Of a DNA stretch of 64,000 nt, positions 22,788 to 35,079 are shown piece by piece. The DNA is from Ochotona curzoniae (lineage: Eukaryota > Chordata > Mammalia > Lagomorpha > Ochotonidae), in contig NW_024466599.1 of NCBI RefSeq assembly GCF_017591425.1, positions 69,172,501 through 69,236,500 on the forward strand, given 5' to 3'. A program made the position numbers and the translations under genes. The notes under the pieces are model-generated. The model did no database searches, was not told the DNA's origin, and worked only from the letters and a program-made list of their open reading frames with translations. Position 1 is the first letter of the stretch; every line of letters begins with the position of its first letter.

Positions 22788-23092
22788 GATCTTATTTATT
22801 TGAAAGAGTTACAGATAGTGGGGAGACAGTTTTTATCCACTGGTTCATTTCTGAAAATGGTTGCAATGGGCAGAATTGGGACCAAGCCAAAGCTAGGACT
22901 GAAAGTCCATTTGGTTTTCCCATGTAGGTAGCAGGGACCCATGCACCTAGGCCATAGTCTACTGCTTTCTTAAGGATGTTAGCAGGGAGCTGGATCAGAA
23001 GCGCAGCAGACAGGCCTTGAATCTGTGCTTTGATTGGTGATGTGGGTGTCACAGGTGGCATCTTAACACACTGTGCCCTAGCTGCAGCCCAG
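22788..23092 (-). mobile_element. CSINE, older copy
   Basis: It opens CTTATTTATTTGAAAGAGTTACAGATAG, continues with CCACTGGTTCATTTCTGAAAATGG and ends CACTGTGCCCTAGCTGC, which is inverted CSINE order. Confidence 0.75.
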
Positions 23093-23256
23093 AAAGACAG
23101 GATTTAATCAGAAGTTTCATTGGAAATGTCCTCTCTCAACACTGCAAGAACATTTCTGAAAAGCCACGCCTTGGATGCAAAGGTTCTGGTAGAAAAAAAA
23201 ATTATCATTTACCATCTTACCATTCAATAGAGTTGAGAATATTCACATTGTTAGGC

Positions 23257-23540
23257 AGTTTTTCTTTATCAGTATATTTGAGAATGAGCAAGCAAGACAG
23301 ATGAACAGAGAAAGCTCTTGTCCACTGATTCCCTGCTCAGATACACTAGCCAGGCTATTGCTCCCTGAGAATTGTAAGTTTTAGGTTGGGCAGCATCTGA
23401 TGTTTCACAACCTACTGAGTAGGTTATTCAGTCATACTCAGGGGATGGAAACCTGGGAAAGTGACCATGGTGGAGATATGCCTGCCTGACCTTCTTTACT
23501 CCCAGACCTGAGCTGCAAGAAGTTTCCAACTAGGCCCTAG
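23257..23540 (-). mobile_element. CSINE, highly diverged
   Basis: TTTTTCTTTATCAGTATATTTGAGAATGAG is followed by CTCTTGTCCACTGATTCCCTGCTCAGATAC, recalling the tail end of an inverted CSINE. Later blocks are barely recognisable. Confidence 0.4.
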
Positions 23541-24164
23541 GAAAGTTGAACCCCCAGAGCCTACTGCACTTCCTGATTGGCTGCACAGAAAGTGTTCTGA
23601 CCACCTTGAGTTAAAACCATGGCTGTCTCATAGGAATGTCGTAAGGATAAAGTGGATGAAGGAGGACTTGAAACTGGCTACAGTGCATAATGGGAGCTCC
23701 ACATTAGCTGTTCTATAGCCATGATTATGGCTACCATTAATGCTAATACACTTGTAAAGATGTGGTGTGGAGTGGCCTCCTAAATGTCCCTGCATTTTAC
23801 ACCCTGTGAAGAAGGTGTCACTCTGGGTAGTCAATAGTCTTGCAGAACAAATTATAACCATGAATAGAGCATCAGCACCAACCCCTTCCATCTTAGCTTC
23901 CTCTCTGGGAGACTTTCCAAGGTCCATGATGCAGGGACAAGGCAAGCATCCCTACCCAGGAGGCAACTGTCTGCCATTGAAATGCTAGTATCTACTTGCT
24001 GGCTCCTGCCCCAGGCTGAGACTATTCTAGATGGATTGCCAGGTGAAGGTAAAGACTGTGGAAAACAGGAAGGCAGGAAAGGAAGAGTGTGGTTGGGATC
24101 AGAGGAGGGTCTTGAAATTTTTGAATAGAATATTCAGGATATGCTTTCTTAAAAAATTATATAG

Positions 24165-24483
24165 AGGGTACCCACAAAAAGTTCACTGGGAGCAAACATT
24201 TAGCCTAGTTATTGGAATACCTACAACCCACATCAGAGTGCCTGCATTCAGTCCCGATCTGGCTCCGATCTCCAGCTTCCCATCAGTGCTGACTCTGGGA
24301 AGCAGCAGTGATGGCTCAGGTAACTCGATTCCTGCCACGCACCTGCAGGTGAGCCGGAGTTCTGACTCCTGTCTCTAGCCTCAGGCCCATTTTTGGTCAC
24401 TGAGCATATCTGAGAAGTTGTGAACCAGCAGATAGGAGTTTGCTTACTTGCTCCCTCTCTCTTTCTACTTCTCAGATAAAAAG
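24165..24483 (+). mobile_element. CSINE, older copy, next to a mariner-like terminus
   Basis: The CSINE body runs from about 24,205 (TAGCCTAGTTATTGGAATACC) to ACTTCTCAGATAAAAAG. It is preceded by GAGGGTACCCACAAAAAGTTCACTGG, which matches the mariner-like terminus only. Confidence 0.6.
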
Positions 24484-24957
24484 TTTGTATGCTTTTCAAA
24501 TCAGTTGTCTTATTGATACATTGATATCTTTCTGAAATTTCTGTTTTTGACACCAGTATTACTATTTTTGGTTGTTATAGCTTCATCCTAAATCTTGAGA
24601 CCAGATACTGTAGACACTGCAATTTTTTTCCAAGATTGATTTTTATAATATAAATCCTTTGTCTGTAAGACTTTAGAATCCAGATTCTTAAAGGCTTTGG
24701 TTTTGATTGCATGTAATCACAAGATCAATTCAGGCGAAATACTTTCAAATTATTAAGATTTTATAAACATATACTGTAATATAATGCATCTTCCCATTTA
24801 ATTAGACTTTCTTGAATTTCTTTCAGCACATAATGTTTAAAAGTCTTACACAAAGTAGTAGATGTATTCCTAAGCCGTTGATGTATTTGGTGCTACTGTG
24901 AATAATATTTTTTGAAATTTCATTTTTTCATAGGCTATTGTTAAAATACAGTACAAG

Positions 24958-25121
24958 TGGGGCCAACACAATGGCTTAACTCATCCTCTACTGCTTTCCC
25001 AGGCCACAAGCAGGGAGCTGTAATTGAAAGTGGAGCAGTTGGGACTTGAACTAATACCTATATAGGATGCCAGCACTTGCAGGAAGAGGTTTAGTGTGCA
25101 AAGCTACTATGCTGGCCCCAG
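24958..25121. mobile_element. fold-back CSINE fragment
   Basis: GGGGCCAACACAATGGCTTAA on + (the element head) is joined at about 24,982 directly to an inverted half that starts CCTCTACTGCTTTCCCAGG and ends with the inverted head CTATGCTGGCCCC. It therefore carries the head at both ends. It also has the TAATTGAAAG variant seen in the 10.1-kb copy. Confidence 0.65.
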
Positions 25122-25258
25122 CTGTCATCTTCCTTGTGCCTTTATTTTTAGGGCTTATGTCTAGTAGATCTCTCAGTACAGCGTTAAAGAGCAGCTCATA
25201 GTGAACATCCTTTGTTCCAGACTCCAGTCTTAAGATAACTTGTCAAATCAAGGAATAA

Positions 25259-25289
25259 TTCTTCTTCTCCTCCTCCTTCTTCTTCTTCA
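25259..25289. repeat. (TTC)n-rich microsatellite
   Basis: TTCTTC/TCC units directly precede the inverted SINE and probably grew from its tail. Confidence 0.7.
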
Positions 25290-25573
25290 AGATTTATATA
25301 TCTGAAATATAGAGTGACAGAGGAGAGAAAGAAATGTTCTGTCCACGGTTCATTTCCCAAATGACCACAATGACTGGAGCAGGGCCAAGTGGAAGCCAGG
25401 AGCCTAGAACTGTATTTCTGTCTCCCATGTAGGGGCCCAAGCACTTGGCCATCTTCTGTTGCTTTCCAAGGCTCATTAGCAGGAAGGTGGTTTGGAAGCA
25501 GAGGAAATTGAGACTTGAACTGGCCCAGCATTATAGGTGATGGCTTAACCCACTGCACCAAAATGCCAATCCC
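25283..25573 (-). mobile_element. CSINE, older copy inside an L1 fragment
   Basis: It reads CAAGATTTATATATCTGAAATATAG to CCAAAATGCCAATCCCCC with the usual inverted internal blocks. Confidence 0.75.
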
Positions 25574-25640
25574 CCTTCTAAATTTTCTGATGTTTTCTTT
25601 TTGGAGTGAAGAATGTAGGTTGAACTTTATGACAGGGGAC

Positions 25641-27105
25641 ATATGGCCTTAAGGACTGAAATACTTGCTGTCTGGCCTTGAAAAGATTTCTGATCCCTTC
25701 CCTAGATAAAAAAAAAAAATGAATGAACCTTCTTTTATTGTACATAAATCAGTTTGGGTCTAATCATGACCCTGGGTGAAAAATAAAGGAGTTTAACCTG
25801 AAAACGAGTGAACTGTGATAAAGGGTGACCACAAGATGTAAGAGGACTTTCCTTGGCAGCCTAGGGCCAAAGGAGAATCTCCAGGAAAGGACAGGCTTGG
25901 GATAGATTGCTCCCCAAGGACAGCGTTCGAATCTTGTTGGAGCAGGGACAGCAGCAGCACAACAGGTGACAGGGATGCAGCAGCACAACAGGTGACAGCA
26001 AAGCTCACTTTGCTGGTTTACATAGGCTGGAACTGGTCTACAGGCTCTGGACAAACAAGCTTAAGCCATCACCAGGAGTGTCACCAGAGTTCAAGGAAGC
26101 CAAATCAAATGGCCAATTGCACAGGTGTGCAGAAAAACTAGGAACATCTGGATGAATGCGGCCTGGAACTGTGGTTTGTGTTAGCAAGTTTAAATCTCGC
26201 AGCTCCAGAAGGTCACAGGGACTAAATTTGAGGTGCAGGAACATAGAGAAGCAGAGGAATTAGAGAGTAGTGCAGGCAGGAGGGCGCTGTGTGTGCTGTC
26301 GGTTGAGGCAGCAGTGGTACACACTGGGGCTAGACTGAGAAGGCCATCAGAGAACCCTGCCTTCCAGGCACCTGGCCGGAGCTGGCCACCCCTGGACAGT
26401 CTCACACCTGCGGTGCCCAGCAGTGGCGCAAATACCAGGAGCTGCAGGGGAGCCTCTTTCCGTATGTACTGCTAGAAACTCTCATCCCATGCTTCCTGTT
26501 ACTGTAGGACAGGTATGATGGGTGAGTCTGGAGCTGAGAGAGAATGACCTGATAGTGCACATGGTGTGGTCAGTGAGTGCCATGTCCTAAGCAAGCGGGT
26601 CTGTGACACACCAGGCTCCGTAAGAGGATTCTGGCCCATGGGACAGACATGAGTTCAGTTTTTCTGAACAGTTAGAAAGTCCGAGTCCCACATGAAATAC
26701 AACATTTCCTAAAGTTAGATTTCAAGTCAAGTTATCTAAACTTTAGGTCAAACTAAGCCTAGTTGTATTAAAGAATATTAAATTGTGTTATAAACAAAAA
26801 CCTTAGAATCCCCACCCCCAAGAAAGACTAGACATCATACAAATAGTACAATTATAAATTTCTAGGCTTGCAATGAGCTGAATGCATCTCAGAGGGAAAT
26901 GGCTGCAAAAGTAAATGTTATCAGTGGCTACTAAAACACCATTAGTTAAAGGAAATAAGCCCTGGTGCTGTACAAGTCTGTGGGTTGACTAGGTTCACAA
27001 TGGCCTCTTACACATATTATAAGGAAATGGAAGAGAAGCTCAAAAGCTGCAAGCATGAAGAAATAGTAAGAAAATGTAAATGCTAATTTCCTGATTAGAT
27101 CAGTT
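25641..27105. other. intergenic, no recognised gene
   Basis: The stretch contains a direct repeat of AGCAGCACAACAGGTGACAG near 25,945-25,995 (see findings) but no exon, RNA gene or clear named repeat. Confidence 0.5.
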
Positions 27106-27109
27106 CATG

Positions 27110-27610
27110 CTGAAAAACTGTGTTGAAATAGTCCATTGTACTCCAAAGAAATGTGCAAGTAGTACACGTTAATCAAAACAAGAACAAATTTTATCAGAAG
27201 CCTGATAAAAGGCCTGTGAAGAAATTTTTTTATGAAACAAGCCAGGGTAAAAAAAAAAATCTGTCAGTGTTGCACAAAAAGCTCATGAAAATTGCAAGGA
27301 AAAAATTTAAACTAATGCAAATGACAGAGGACATGAATAGAAGGCTTACAAAGAGGAAATGCAAGTAATAAATAAACATAAGAGAACGTTCAACTTTACT
27401 ACCTCTTATTGATATGCAAATTAAAACTGGGATGGGGCACAGTTTATGCATTAAGTTTGAAAAGTAAAATATAGTGGTAAAAAAAAATGGTCACACTGGT
27501 AAATGACTGATGGCAGCAGAAGTTGCAGAAAGCTCTCTTGAATTTAGATGTTCAGATCCCTTCAAGAAGGTGACCTTAGTGCTGAAATTATAGCCTAAGA
27601 AAATAGCTTA
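27110..27610 (+). mobile_element. ancient L1 fragment (ORF2 3' end, sense)
   Basis: Blocks GACAGAGGACATGAATAGAAGGC, AAATAAACATAAGAGAACGTTCAACTTTACTACC and GATATGCAAATTAAAAC follow the L1 order for the very end of ORF2. Frames are broken. Confidence 0.6.
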
Positions 27611-27837
27611 GGTTATAGACCAAAGATGAAAGAAGATTCTGCGTACATGCTTATAGGAGAGAAAAAATGGAAAATAAGAGGTCAAGATCATGTTCATAGT
27701 ATAATTGATTTGGCTATGAACATCATTGAGACCATCCAGGTCCTCTGCAGTCTTGGCTACACCTTCAGGTGGGTGGCACCAGCATTGCCCACCCATTTCT
27801 TAACTAATTAGGAGACCACCAATGGGAAACATCTTAC

Positions 27838-28097
27838 CTGTAGGCTCCCGCCCAACAAGGAGGGGTCAGAAAATGCTTAAAATCCTAAGACCCTTCCTCA
27901 AACCTTTGGTGTCTCCCTCTCCCTCCTCTTTCGAGAGGCACCCCACCTCCCGGCTTCTTTTCCGGAGGTGTTTCCCTTTCCTTCCCTTCCCGCTCCCCTG
28001 GTCCCTTCGCAAATAAACTTTTCTGTTTGTAACAGATTCCCGGCTTTTTATTTCTATACTAAGCTGAGGAAAGAACCCACCGGGCATTTCTGGTAAC
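27838..28097 (+). mobile_element. probable solo LTR of an endogenous retrovirus-like element
   Basis: The stretch opens TGTAGGCTCCCGCCC, has a CT-rich middle, then AATAAA at 28,012-28,017 followed by a T-rich stretch and a TGGTAACA end. Promoter-like and poly(A)-signal order fits an LTR. No coding part is attached, and the boundaries are approximate because no target duplication was found. Confidence 0.45.
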
Positions 28098-28289
28098 AAT
28101 CGTCAGTGATAATTTGGCACTGACCAAAAGTCATTGGAAATGAATGCAATCCAATAGGCTACTTCTAAAGATAGAATACCAAATTAAGGGCAAAATAACA
28201 AAATTATATTTTCATCATTGTTTGTGATATACATGAAAAATATTTAAAAAGATGAAGGACACTACATAATGATCAAAGGATCCATCCAG

Positions 28290-28860
28290 AAAGAAGAGAT
28301 CATCTTACTAGTTTCTTAGGATGTTTTCTTTTTCATCTAATTTTACTTGGTTTTTCTCTGTTGCTTTTCTTTGCTAGTCTGGCTAAGAGTTTATTTTGCT
28401 TATCTTCTTAAAAATTGGCTCTTATATTGAAATGTGCAGTTTTTTAGTCTCTTTTTTGTTTTAGTTTTTTAGTTTCAATTGCACTTATTTTTGCTGTGAT
28501 TTTTTTTTGCTTCCTGTTCATTTCTTTTTTAATAAGTCCTTGAGATGCATTATTACACCATTTATTTGAGATATTTGGTTTTTTGTAAGCACCTGATGTT
28601 ATAAATGTCCCTCTCAATACTATTTTTGCTACATCTTGAGGATTTTTATTTTTTTCTTTTTGTATTTTCATTTCTTCAAAAGAAATTTTTTTTCTTATTT
28701 CTTCACTGACTGATAGGTCATTCAGTAGCATCATTTTCTTCAAGAAGGGTTTTAATTTCCATTTCTTTAGCCTCACATTGGTCATTCAGTAGCATGTTAT
28801 TTAACTTCATGTTGTAAATTTTCTATTTTTTCTTCCTGTTGTTGATTTTTTGTCATGGCT
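28290..28860 (-). mobile_element. ancient L1 ORF2 fragment, antisense
   Basis: CTAGTCTGGCTAAGAGTTTATTTTGCTTATC, GATGTTATAAATGTCCCTCTCAATACTATTTTTGC and CATTCAGTAGCATGTTATTTAACTTC follow L1 ORF2 in antisense, just before the reverse-transcriptase domain. A lysine-rich open frame of 113 codons on the - strand (28,444-28,785) is a relic of that ORF2. Confidence 0.7.
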
Positions 28861-29510
28861 TTTAATTTAAGGGGACATATAGTAACGGTATAATGGAGAC
28901 TATCATATCCAGATGTGAGGGTACAATGCAGTGTGCATCTCTACTTCCAGATCCAAGATGGACTCCCAATGAATCTGTTACATATATTTTGACAAAGGGA
29001 TGCTGGACTCTGCCATTGTCCATACAATGTCAGGATACACTTAGATAGCAGAATCATAGAATTATGACTGTTTATGAAGGGCTATCCTATTTTGATAATA
29101 TAGAAAATAAGTGGGGAAGGGAAAGGAAATCCCAGAGCCTATAGAACTGTATAGAATATAGAATAGAATAAATTTAAGAAAAAACAAACCTAGAAAGTTA
29201 TAGAAATGTATGATTGACCTATTAGATTTAATTTTAAAGTTCTATTATTACTAACATAATATTGCTGTGCAACTTTTTTTTAATGTGCTATTAGGCAAGA
29301 CTCACCCCTTATTTATAATAAAGGTGAAATAAGTCACCTTATTTCTCTTTGGTTTTGGTAATGTTTGTGAGTACAGGTTATTCTGAGTATTCACATCATA
29401 TCAAGAGAGGAACATCGTCCCTTTCTATACTGGAGGATAACTGAGTTTTTGATCCCTGGCTCAAAATTTTATATTTTTTCTTGTGCATCTTTTCTTGTTC
29501 TGTATCCAAG
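28861..29510. other. intergenic, no recognised feature
   Basis: AT-rich sequence follows the L1 fragment, with no clear repeat or gene. Confidence 0.45.
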
Positions 29511-29514
29511 GGAT

Positions 29515-29582
29515 TTTCAGAATGTTCATGGAAAACATTATCTTTATTCCATCTTCCATAAACTTTTTGAAGTATCTATCAT
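29515..29582. mobile_element. short mariner-like element
   Basis: TTCAGAATGTTCATGGAAAAC and CCATCTTCCATAAACTTTTTGAAG form imperfect inverted ends about 70 bp apart. Confidence 0.45.
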
Positions 29583-29631
29583 ATTCAAGCCATCACTGAA
29601 GACTCTCAGTATGTTTTATCATTTACTCTAT

Positions 29632-29890
29632 TTTTATTTTAAAACTAGACAGAGTTTCACTCCCCACATGCCCACAATAGTCGGGGCTAGGGCAGGCTGA
29701 AACCAGGAGCAGAGAACCCAGTTCAATCTACTGTGTGGTTGACAAGAACCCAAGTGCTTGAGCCATCACCAGCTGCCTCCCAGGGTGCATATTAGCAGAA
29801 AGCATATGGGAATCAGGCAGCCTGGATTCAAGCCAGGCATTTCAATATAGGACATGGGCATCCCAAGCACTGACTTAACATCTGCCCCAA
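29632..29890 (-). mobile_element. CSINE, 3'-truncated older copy
   Basis: TTTCACTCCCCACATGCCCACAATAG to TGACTTAACATCTGCCCC reads as the inverted body of a CSINE with part of the tail side missing. Confidence 0.65.
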
Positions 29891-31324
29891 AAGTCCACAC
29901 ATCAATGTATTTTTAAGACCTGATTTCTACCCTTGGGTCATTCCATTTCCTGAGTGCATATTGGCTGCATATTCTGTCTGTATTAAAATATGCAGGATTC
30001 TTCACCTGTTTCTCCAAGGCTGTGATGACAATGCTGAACCAAGTGTTGAGTCCTAGAACACATCACATCTGCTCACAAGCCTCATGATGATTTATTAAGC
30101 CATCTTCCATGCTGAGCACTTTGGCCAGTTCTAACAGCTTACACAGGTGATTGACCTTCTTTGCTGTGTGGGAAATACAGTGATTTTCATGGGCCAGAAC
30201 TAGGCTCAACTGTGATCTCAGCAAAGCTGGTAATGATCCTATTCTTGTAGTCTTAAAAAAGATCATCAGATGCTCTCAAAAATTTTCTTTTTTGACTCTT
30301 TACTCATACTGTCTTCCCATAGTTATTTAAAGGGGATCAAAGTTTGAAAACTTTATCGTCATGGAAAGGCTGACAGTGAGTTCCCATAGGCAGCCCTTAT
30401 TTGCCCATTGCCTACAAGACTGATCTGATGTAGAGAGGGTTCCCCAGCAGATAGCTTAGATCCCAAGGCCCCGATGACATTTAGATAGATCTTTTGACTC
30501 TTTAGATGGGTTTCATAAACTTTATTTTTCTTTTATTTTTTTTAACTACCAGGTAGGTGAGGAAAATGGATGCCACCATCTTTGTTGCCTGAGATAAAAC
30601 AATAGGCAGAAAGCCTTCAAGAATGGAAGCAACTGTTCCTCCCACCCTGGGCCTTTCACCTCCCCAACCAGCTTTGCCCTGATTGAGGAATTACTTCAGG
30701 AAAATGGTTTCTTCTCAGGTGAGCCTTACCTGCCTCCTCATAAATATTTCATTTCCCAAGAGCCATTCTTACAAATTGTCTTAGCACTTGCCAAGGATCC
30801 AAAGCACCTGGCACAGCAAGCCCACAACTCCTCTCCCCCTTTGCTGATAATGAGGTTTATCTGTTGCATTTCTGCTCTTCATCTTTAGTCTGACTTATCT
30901 CCTTATATCAGATTGTGTGTTCTTTAGCATACTGGGTACCATATGCCCCCATCAAAACAGTTTTGTTTTTGCCCAACTATGGTCATAATGTATGTGTTCC
31001 CAATACATCTAAGATTTGGCTAGTGTGGAAGATTTTATGTAATCAGAACAGCAAACATTTAATTTTTCCCTCTCCTATTTTTAATGATCTCATCAGGTTC
31101 CCTGGGTCTGGTTATCTGTTGCAGATACCTGTATTTCTAGCTGTTGGAGGTCATGTCCTGTACCCACAAAGAATGAGAACACAAAGGACAGTAACCAGGA
31201 GGAAAGTTTATTGAAGGAAGCAAAGAAAGCTCACTTCAGCTGGGGGACAGGGAAGGTAGGTATCTGGGATTTTACATCCTTTGGGGCTAAAGGAGAAGTA
31301 AATACAGGGTTCTTTTTGGCAGGT
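29891..31324. other. intergenic; antisense LTR-like stretch at the right end
   Basis: Most of this stretch has no recognised feature. Near 31,190-31,260, GGAGGAAAGTTTATTGAAGGAAGC followed by GCTGGGGGACAGGGAAGG looks like an antisense LTR poly(A) region, which is tentative. Confidence 0.35.
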
Positions 31325-31612
31325 ATTTAAGAATTAATTTATTTTTAAAAGTGAGAGAAAAAGAAAAGGGGAGAGGATCTTGCATTTACTCACCAAATGG
31401 CCGCAATAACCTTAGCTGGGCCAATCCAAAGTCAGGAGCCAGAAGCTTCTGGGTCTCCCACATGAGTGCAGAGGCTCAAGCACTTGGGTCACCTTCCGTT
31501 GCTTTCCGAGCCACATCAGCAGGAGCTGGATCAGAAGTGGAGCAGCCGGGACTTAAACCAGCAACCATATGTGATGTTGGCATTGCAGCTGTGACACAGC
31601 ACTTGCCCCCCT
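31325..31612 (-). mobile_element. CSINE, older copy
   Basis: It runs AATTAATTTATTTTTAAAAGTGAGAG to CACAGCACTTGCCCCCC with inverted internal blocks. Confidence 0.72.
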
Positions 31613-32917
31613 GGTACATTCTTTACCTTCATGTCCCGCAACCTTGCGATGATCTGTTTGGCATCTCTCATTTATATCTTCAGTCTCTGGTCCCAAGTTG
31701 TTAAGTCTAGTTCTCTTGCTAATTTTCAGTCCACTTGCCCTTACCTCCTGTCCTTTCATCTTATTAATTTCCCTTTGACCCTTTTCTACTTCGGAACCTG
31801 TACCGTGTCCTGTCTCCATCATGTCCAGGTGCCTCACTTTTTCCCAGGACTCCCTTTCACTTCGTTAACATAATCTGACTGAGGCTAACACAATTTAGGG
31901 TTCCCACCCGATCCCCCCTCCCTTTTTCCCAGAAAGAGGAAGTGGTACCTTCTCCTCAGTTCTCTTCTCACTGTGGTCTCCCCAGGATTGTTGCCCTGAG
32001 TCTCCTGGTGCCACCAGCCTGTTAGGACAGACCACTGACTCATCAGTGATTGCCTAGTATTGCTTGTGTCCTGCATCTTGACCAGAGATTGTTGTCCCTT
32101 CTACACTATGCAGTACCAACCTCTTCCTTTCCCTCTGTTCCACTCATCAGATGAAGCATGAGCAATAACACAGCTCCCCAGGGACCATCCTGCTGAGAAG
32201 GTCTTAGGCCAAACATGGGTCCTGACAGCCCAGGATCCTGCTGCTCCATGTCCTTTGCAGGCACACTCACAGCTGCGTCATTTCCTAAGGGCCAATTACA
32301 CACCCACTCCTGTGCTAACTATGCTGCCTCCACTCAGCTAACTCAGTCAGCTTTACCATTTCATGGTTAATTTCATGGGGCACAGTTTTCTCCTTCGAAT
32401 CCTAGGAATACTGTGCATTTCAGAAACAACATCCTAAGTGACTGTTCAAAATGCTACTCTAAAATTAGCCACTGCTTTCTCCAACGTTAGGATTTAAGAT
32501 TCTTCTGAAGCTTGGGAAAAATGTCCAGACCACAGAAGACAAACATCTGCCTCCAGCCTCCCATGAGAACAAGCCAATAGGAAGCAGCTTTAATGTGTAG
32601 CATAAATTACTGGGATTGGAGAGAGCTGTAAAACATTACAAATAATAACTGAGCCAGGTTGGAGATTCTCTGGAATGACACTAAAGGTTTTGATGAGGGG
32701 CAGTGTCATAACTTACATTTTTCCTGTGTTAAATCAATTACAGGTTCCTTCTAGAGTCCCAAATAATAGGATGATAATACAAGAATTCCCCCATTCCTCC
32801 AACTTCTGTGGCTTCAACTTGGTTTGATTCACCACTTCCATTTATTTGCTCCCTAAGAATCCCTTAAATCTGAAGAATTAAGTCTGACTTTTCTTTGATG
32901 AAAACATTTTCTAGATG
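31613..32917. other. intergenic, no recognised feature
   Basis: A CT-rich part (31,740-32,150) may be an old LTR internal region, but nothing diagnostic was found. Confidence 0.4.
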
Positions 32918-32931
32918 TTGCTTCCCTTTTT

Positions 32932-33271
32932 AAAAATGTTTTGAAAGATGTATTTTATTTTTATTAGAAATTCAGATATACAGAGAAGAGGAGAGACAGA
33001 GAGGAAAATCTTCTGTCCAATGATTCACTCCCCAAGTGACCACAACGGTTGGTGCTGCGTCGATCCTAAGCCAGGAGACAGGAACTTCCTCCGGGTCTCC
33101 CACACACTGGTGCAGGGTCCCAAGGCCTAGGGCCAACCTCGACTGCTTTCCCAGGCCACAAGCAGGGAGCTGGATGGGAAGTGGCACCACTGGGATTAGA
33201 ACCGGCGACTATCTGGGATCCTGGTGCATTGAAGGTGAGGACTTTAGCCACTAGGCCACCATGCCGAGCCC
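32932..33271 (-). mobile_element. CSINE inserted into the tail of another CSINE
   Basis: TTGCTTCCCTTTTT is duplicated at 32,918-32,931 and 33,272-33,285. The element runs from GATGTATTTTATTTTTATTAG to CCATGCCGAGCCC. It sits at the tail side of the older copy that follows. Confidence 0.9.
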
Positions 33272-33285
33272 TTGCTTCCCTTTTT

Positions 33286-33519
33286 GAAAATATTTGCATA
33301 TTTTGAAAGTCAGAGTTACAGAGAGAGGGGGAGAGACACAATGAAAGAAAAAGATCTCCCACTGGTTCACTCTCCAGATGACTGCTTTTTCCAGGTGCAT
33401 CAGCAAGGATCTGGATCAGAAGTGGAGCACCTGGACAGGAACTGGTGCCCATATGGAATGGCTCACATTGCAGGCAGCAGCTAGCCTGCTGTGTGAACCA
33501 CCAGCCAAGATATGCCCTG
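33286..33519 (-). mobile_element. CSINE, older host copy
   Basis: ATATTTTGAAAGTCAGAGTTACAG to CCAGCCAAGATATGCCC follows the inverted order of older CSINE, shortened in the middle. Confidence 0.7.
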
Positions 33520-33544
33520 AGCACTGAATCCTCAAAAAAGTCTG

Positions 33545-34180
33545 AATTGCTAGCTATTCTGGAGCCCCTCTTGCAGGGTGCAAGTGAGATCATACCAGAC
33601 ATGTCTAAGGTGTATTAAGGAGTCTTTATTAACCAAGCTTGGTGATAACAGGGCCCGCTAGAAATAGCAAATCACAAATCCATATGGCAATCCAGTCAAC
33701 CATAACCCCAAGAGGAACAAGTGGTCATTACCCTGAAGTCCATATGTTAAGCTGAAGACCTATGTCTCACCATCTCCAACAATATAAATTATCCTAAGAG
33801 GCATGCAACGAGTAACCTGGACACACAAAGCTGCAGACATTCACCTTTCCCTGGCTTCTCTGCCCCACGTTCCTTTGTTGCTAGGACTCACCTCTCCTGA
33901 AACTCTCAAAAGTACACACATTAGAAATACAAAGCACCTTAGTATCAACATCTTCACTGTCCCACCCAAGCAGTGAACATAGGGTGAGGAATACAGACAC
34001 ATAAAGGGCCTTGCTCAGGGGATACCTGTCCTCAGAGTCTGTCCGTGGCAAGCCAGTCGCTGGGGAGACCAAGAGCGGTGGAGAAACAAAGCCAAGAAAG
34101 CAAACCCCACCTTCATAAGCCTTTATAGGGGTTTGTGATGGGAGTGGTTCACAACAAAGCAGTACCGCTCCCTCTCAGGT
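33545..34180 (-). repeat. possible antisense LTR
   Basis: GTATTAAGGAGTCTTTATTAACC at the left and CCTTCATAAGCCTTTATAGGGG at the right resemble the poly(A) and TATA regions of an LTR read in antisense. Ends and family cannot be fixed. Confidence 0.3.
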
Positions 34181-35079
34181 TTCAGGTGATGCTAGGTGAG
34201 AGTCACAGGTGGGAAGGAGGGAACACCTTGATGCTAGGGGAGTGGCTTCTAAGCTCCTGGCCCTGAACTAGCTGCCTACCTTACTACACCCGTTTTTGCT
34301 GGAGTTCGTTCCCATGCGGGGATCAGTCGTGAAACTGGAAGCCACGGGACTGTCCAGGCCCTGTCCCAGATAGGCAGGCTCAGATTCCTGGGCCTGCTCC
34401 CATCAGCCCTAACTAGGGAGGGCTGCTGCCGGGGAGGGGACATGGGATTAGGTCTTTACTCCTAAAGGAGGTCTGTGATTCCAGATGCGTGCCCCCCATT
34501 TCCTGAGGGGAAAGTGAATTTGAGAAAATAGAGAGGTTTTAGTAAAGTTATTTCATCCAAAGAGAGTTTAGAGTTCTCTGGCTTCCATGGAAGATAAAGG
34601 CTACTAATTGGATTGGTGGTTTGAATTTTCAATCTGATGCTGTCTGATGCGATAAGAGGAAACAGAAATTCTCCAAGGAGAATAGCCAACATCCCAAATA
34701 ATGATGTGTTCCCCGAGATTATGGACGTGCTTAAGAATACCCTTTCGCCTATCGCCTCACCTTTAAACCCCCCTCAAACTCTCAAACCCCCGCAGGACGT
34801 TCTTATCCACTGTAGATTACGCTACTGGTAAAACATCCCAGGAAGGGCGCCTGCGGTCAGGCGCAAGTCCAGCTTTCACAGACGGACCTGGCTGCCTTCA
34901 CGTTCCTGGCTCTTTCCTCGGAGGCGATGGGGATATGAACCAGTGGTTTGAGTCTCTCTCCGGGAGTCTTACCTGACTTTCCCAGGCAGAGGGAGGCACT
35001 GGGCTCCTTCCGCCGTCTCCAGCGGAGGGTCCGGTGGGGAGTGTGGGGGAGGGAGCGAGGCCGCAGTCGCTGGCTACCC

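Larger units (their letters stand above)
24490..25640 (-). mobile_element. ancient L1 ORF2 fragment, antisense, with two SINE insertions
   Basis: The T-rich strand shows L1 ORF2 antisense blocks: GTAGATGTATTCCTAAGCCGTTGATGTATTTGGTGCTACTGTGAATAATATTTT and, after a SINE, GAACATCCTTTGTTCCAGACTCCAGTCTTAAG, then TTTTTGGAGTGAAGAATG. The SINEs at 24,958-25,121 and 25,283-25,573 interrupt it. No intact reading frame remains. Confidence 0.6.

Noticed and set aside
28444..28785. 113-codon lysine-rich frame on - as a host gene
   Set aside because: It is a decayed piece of L1 ORF2.
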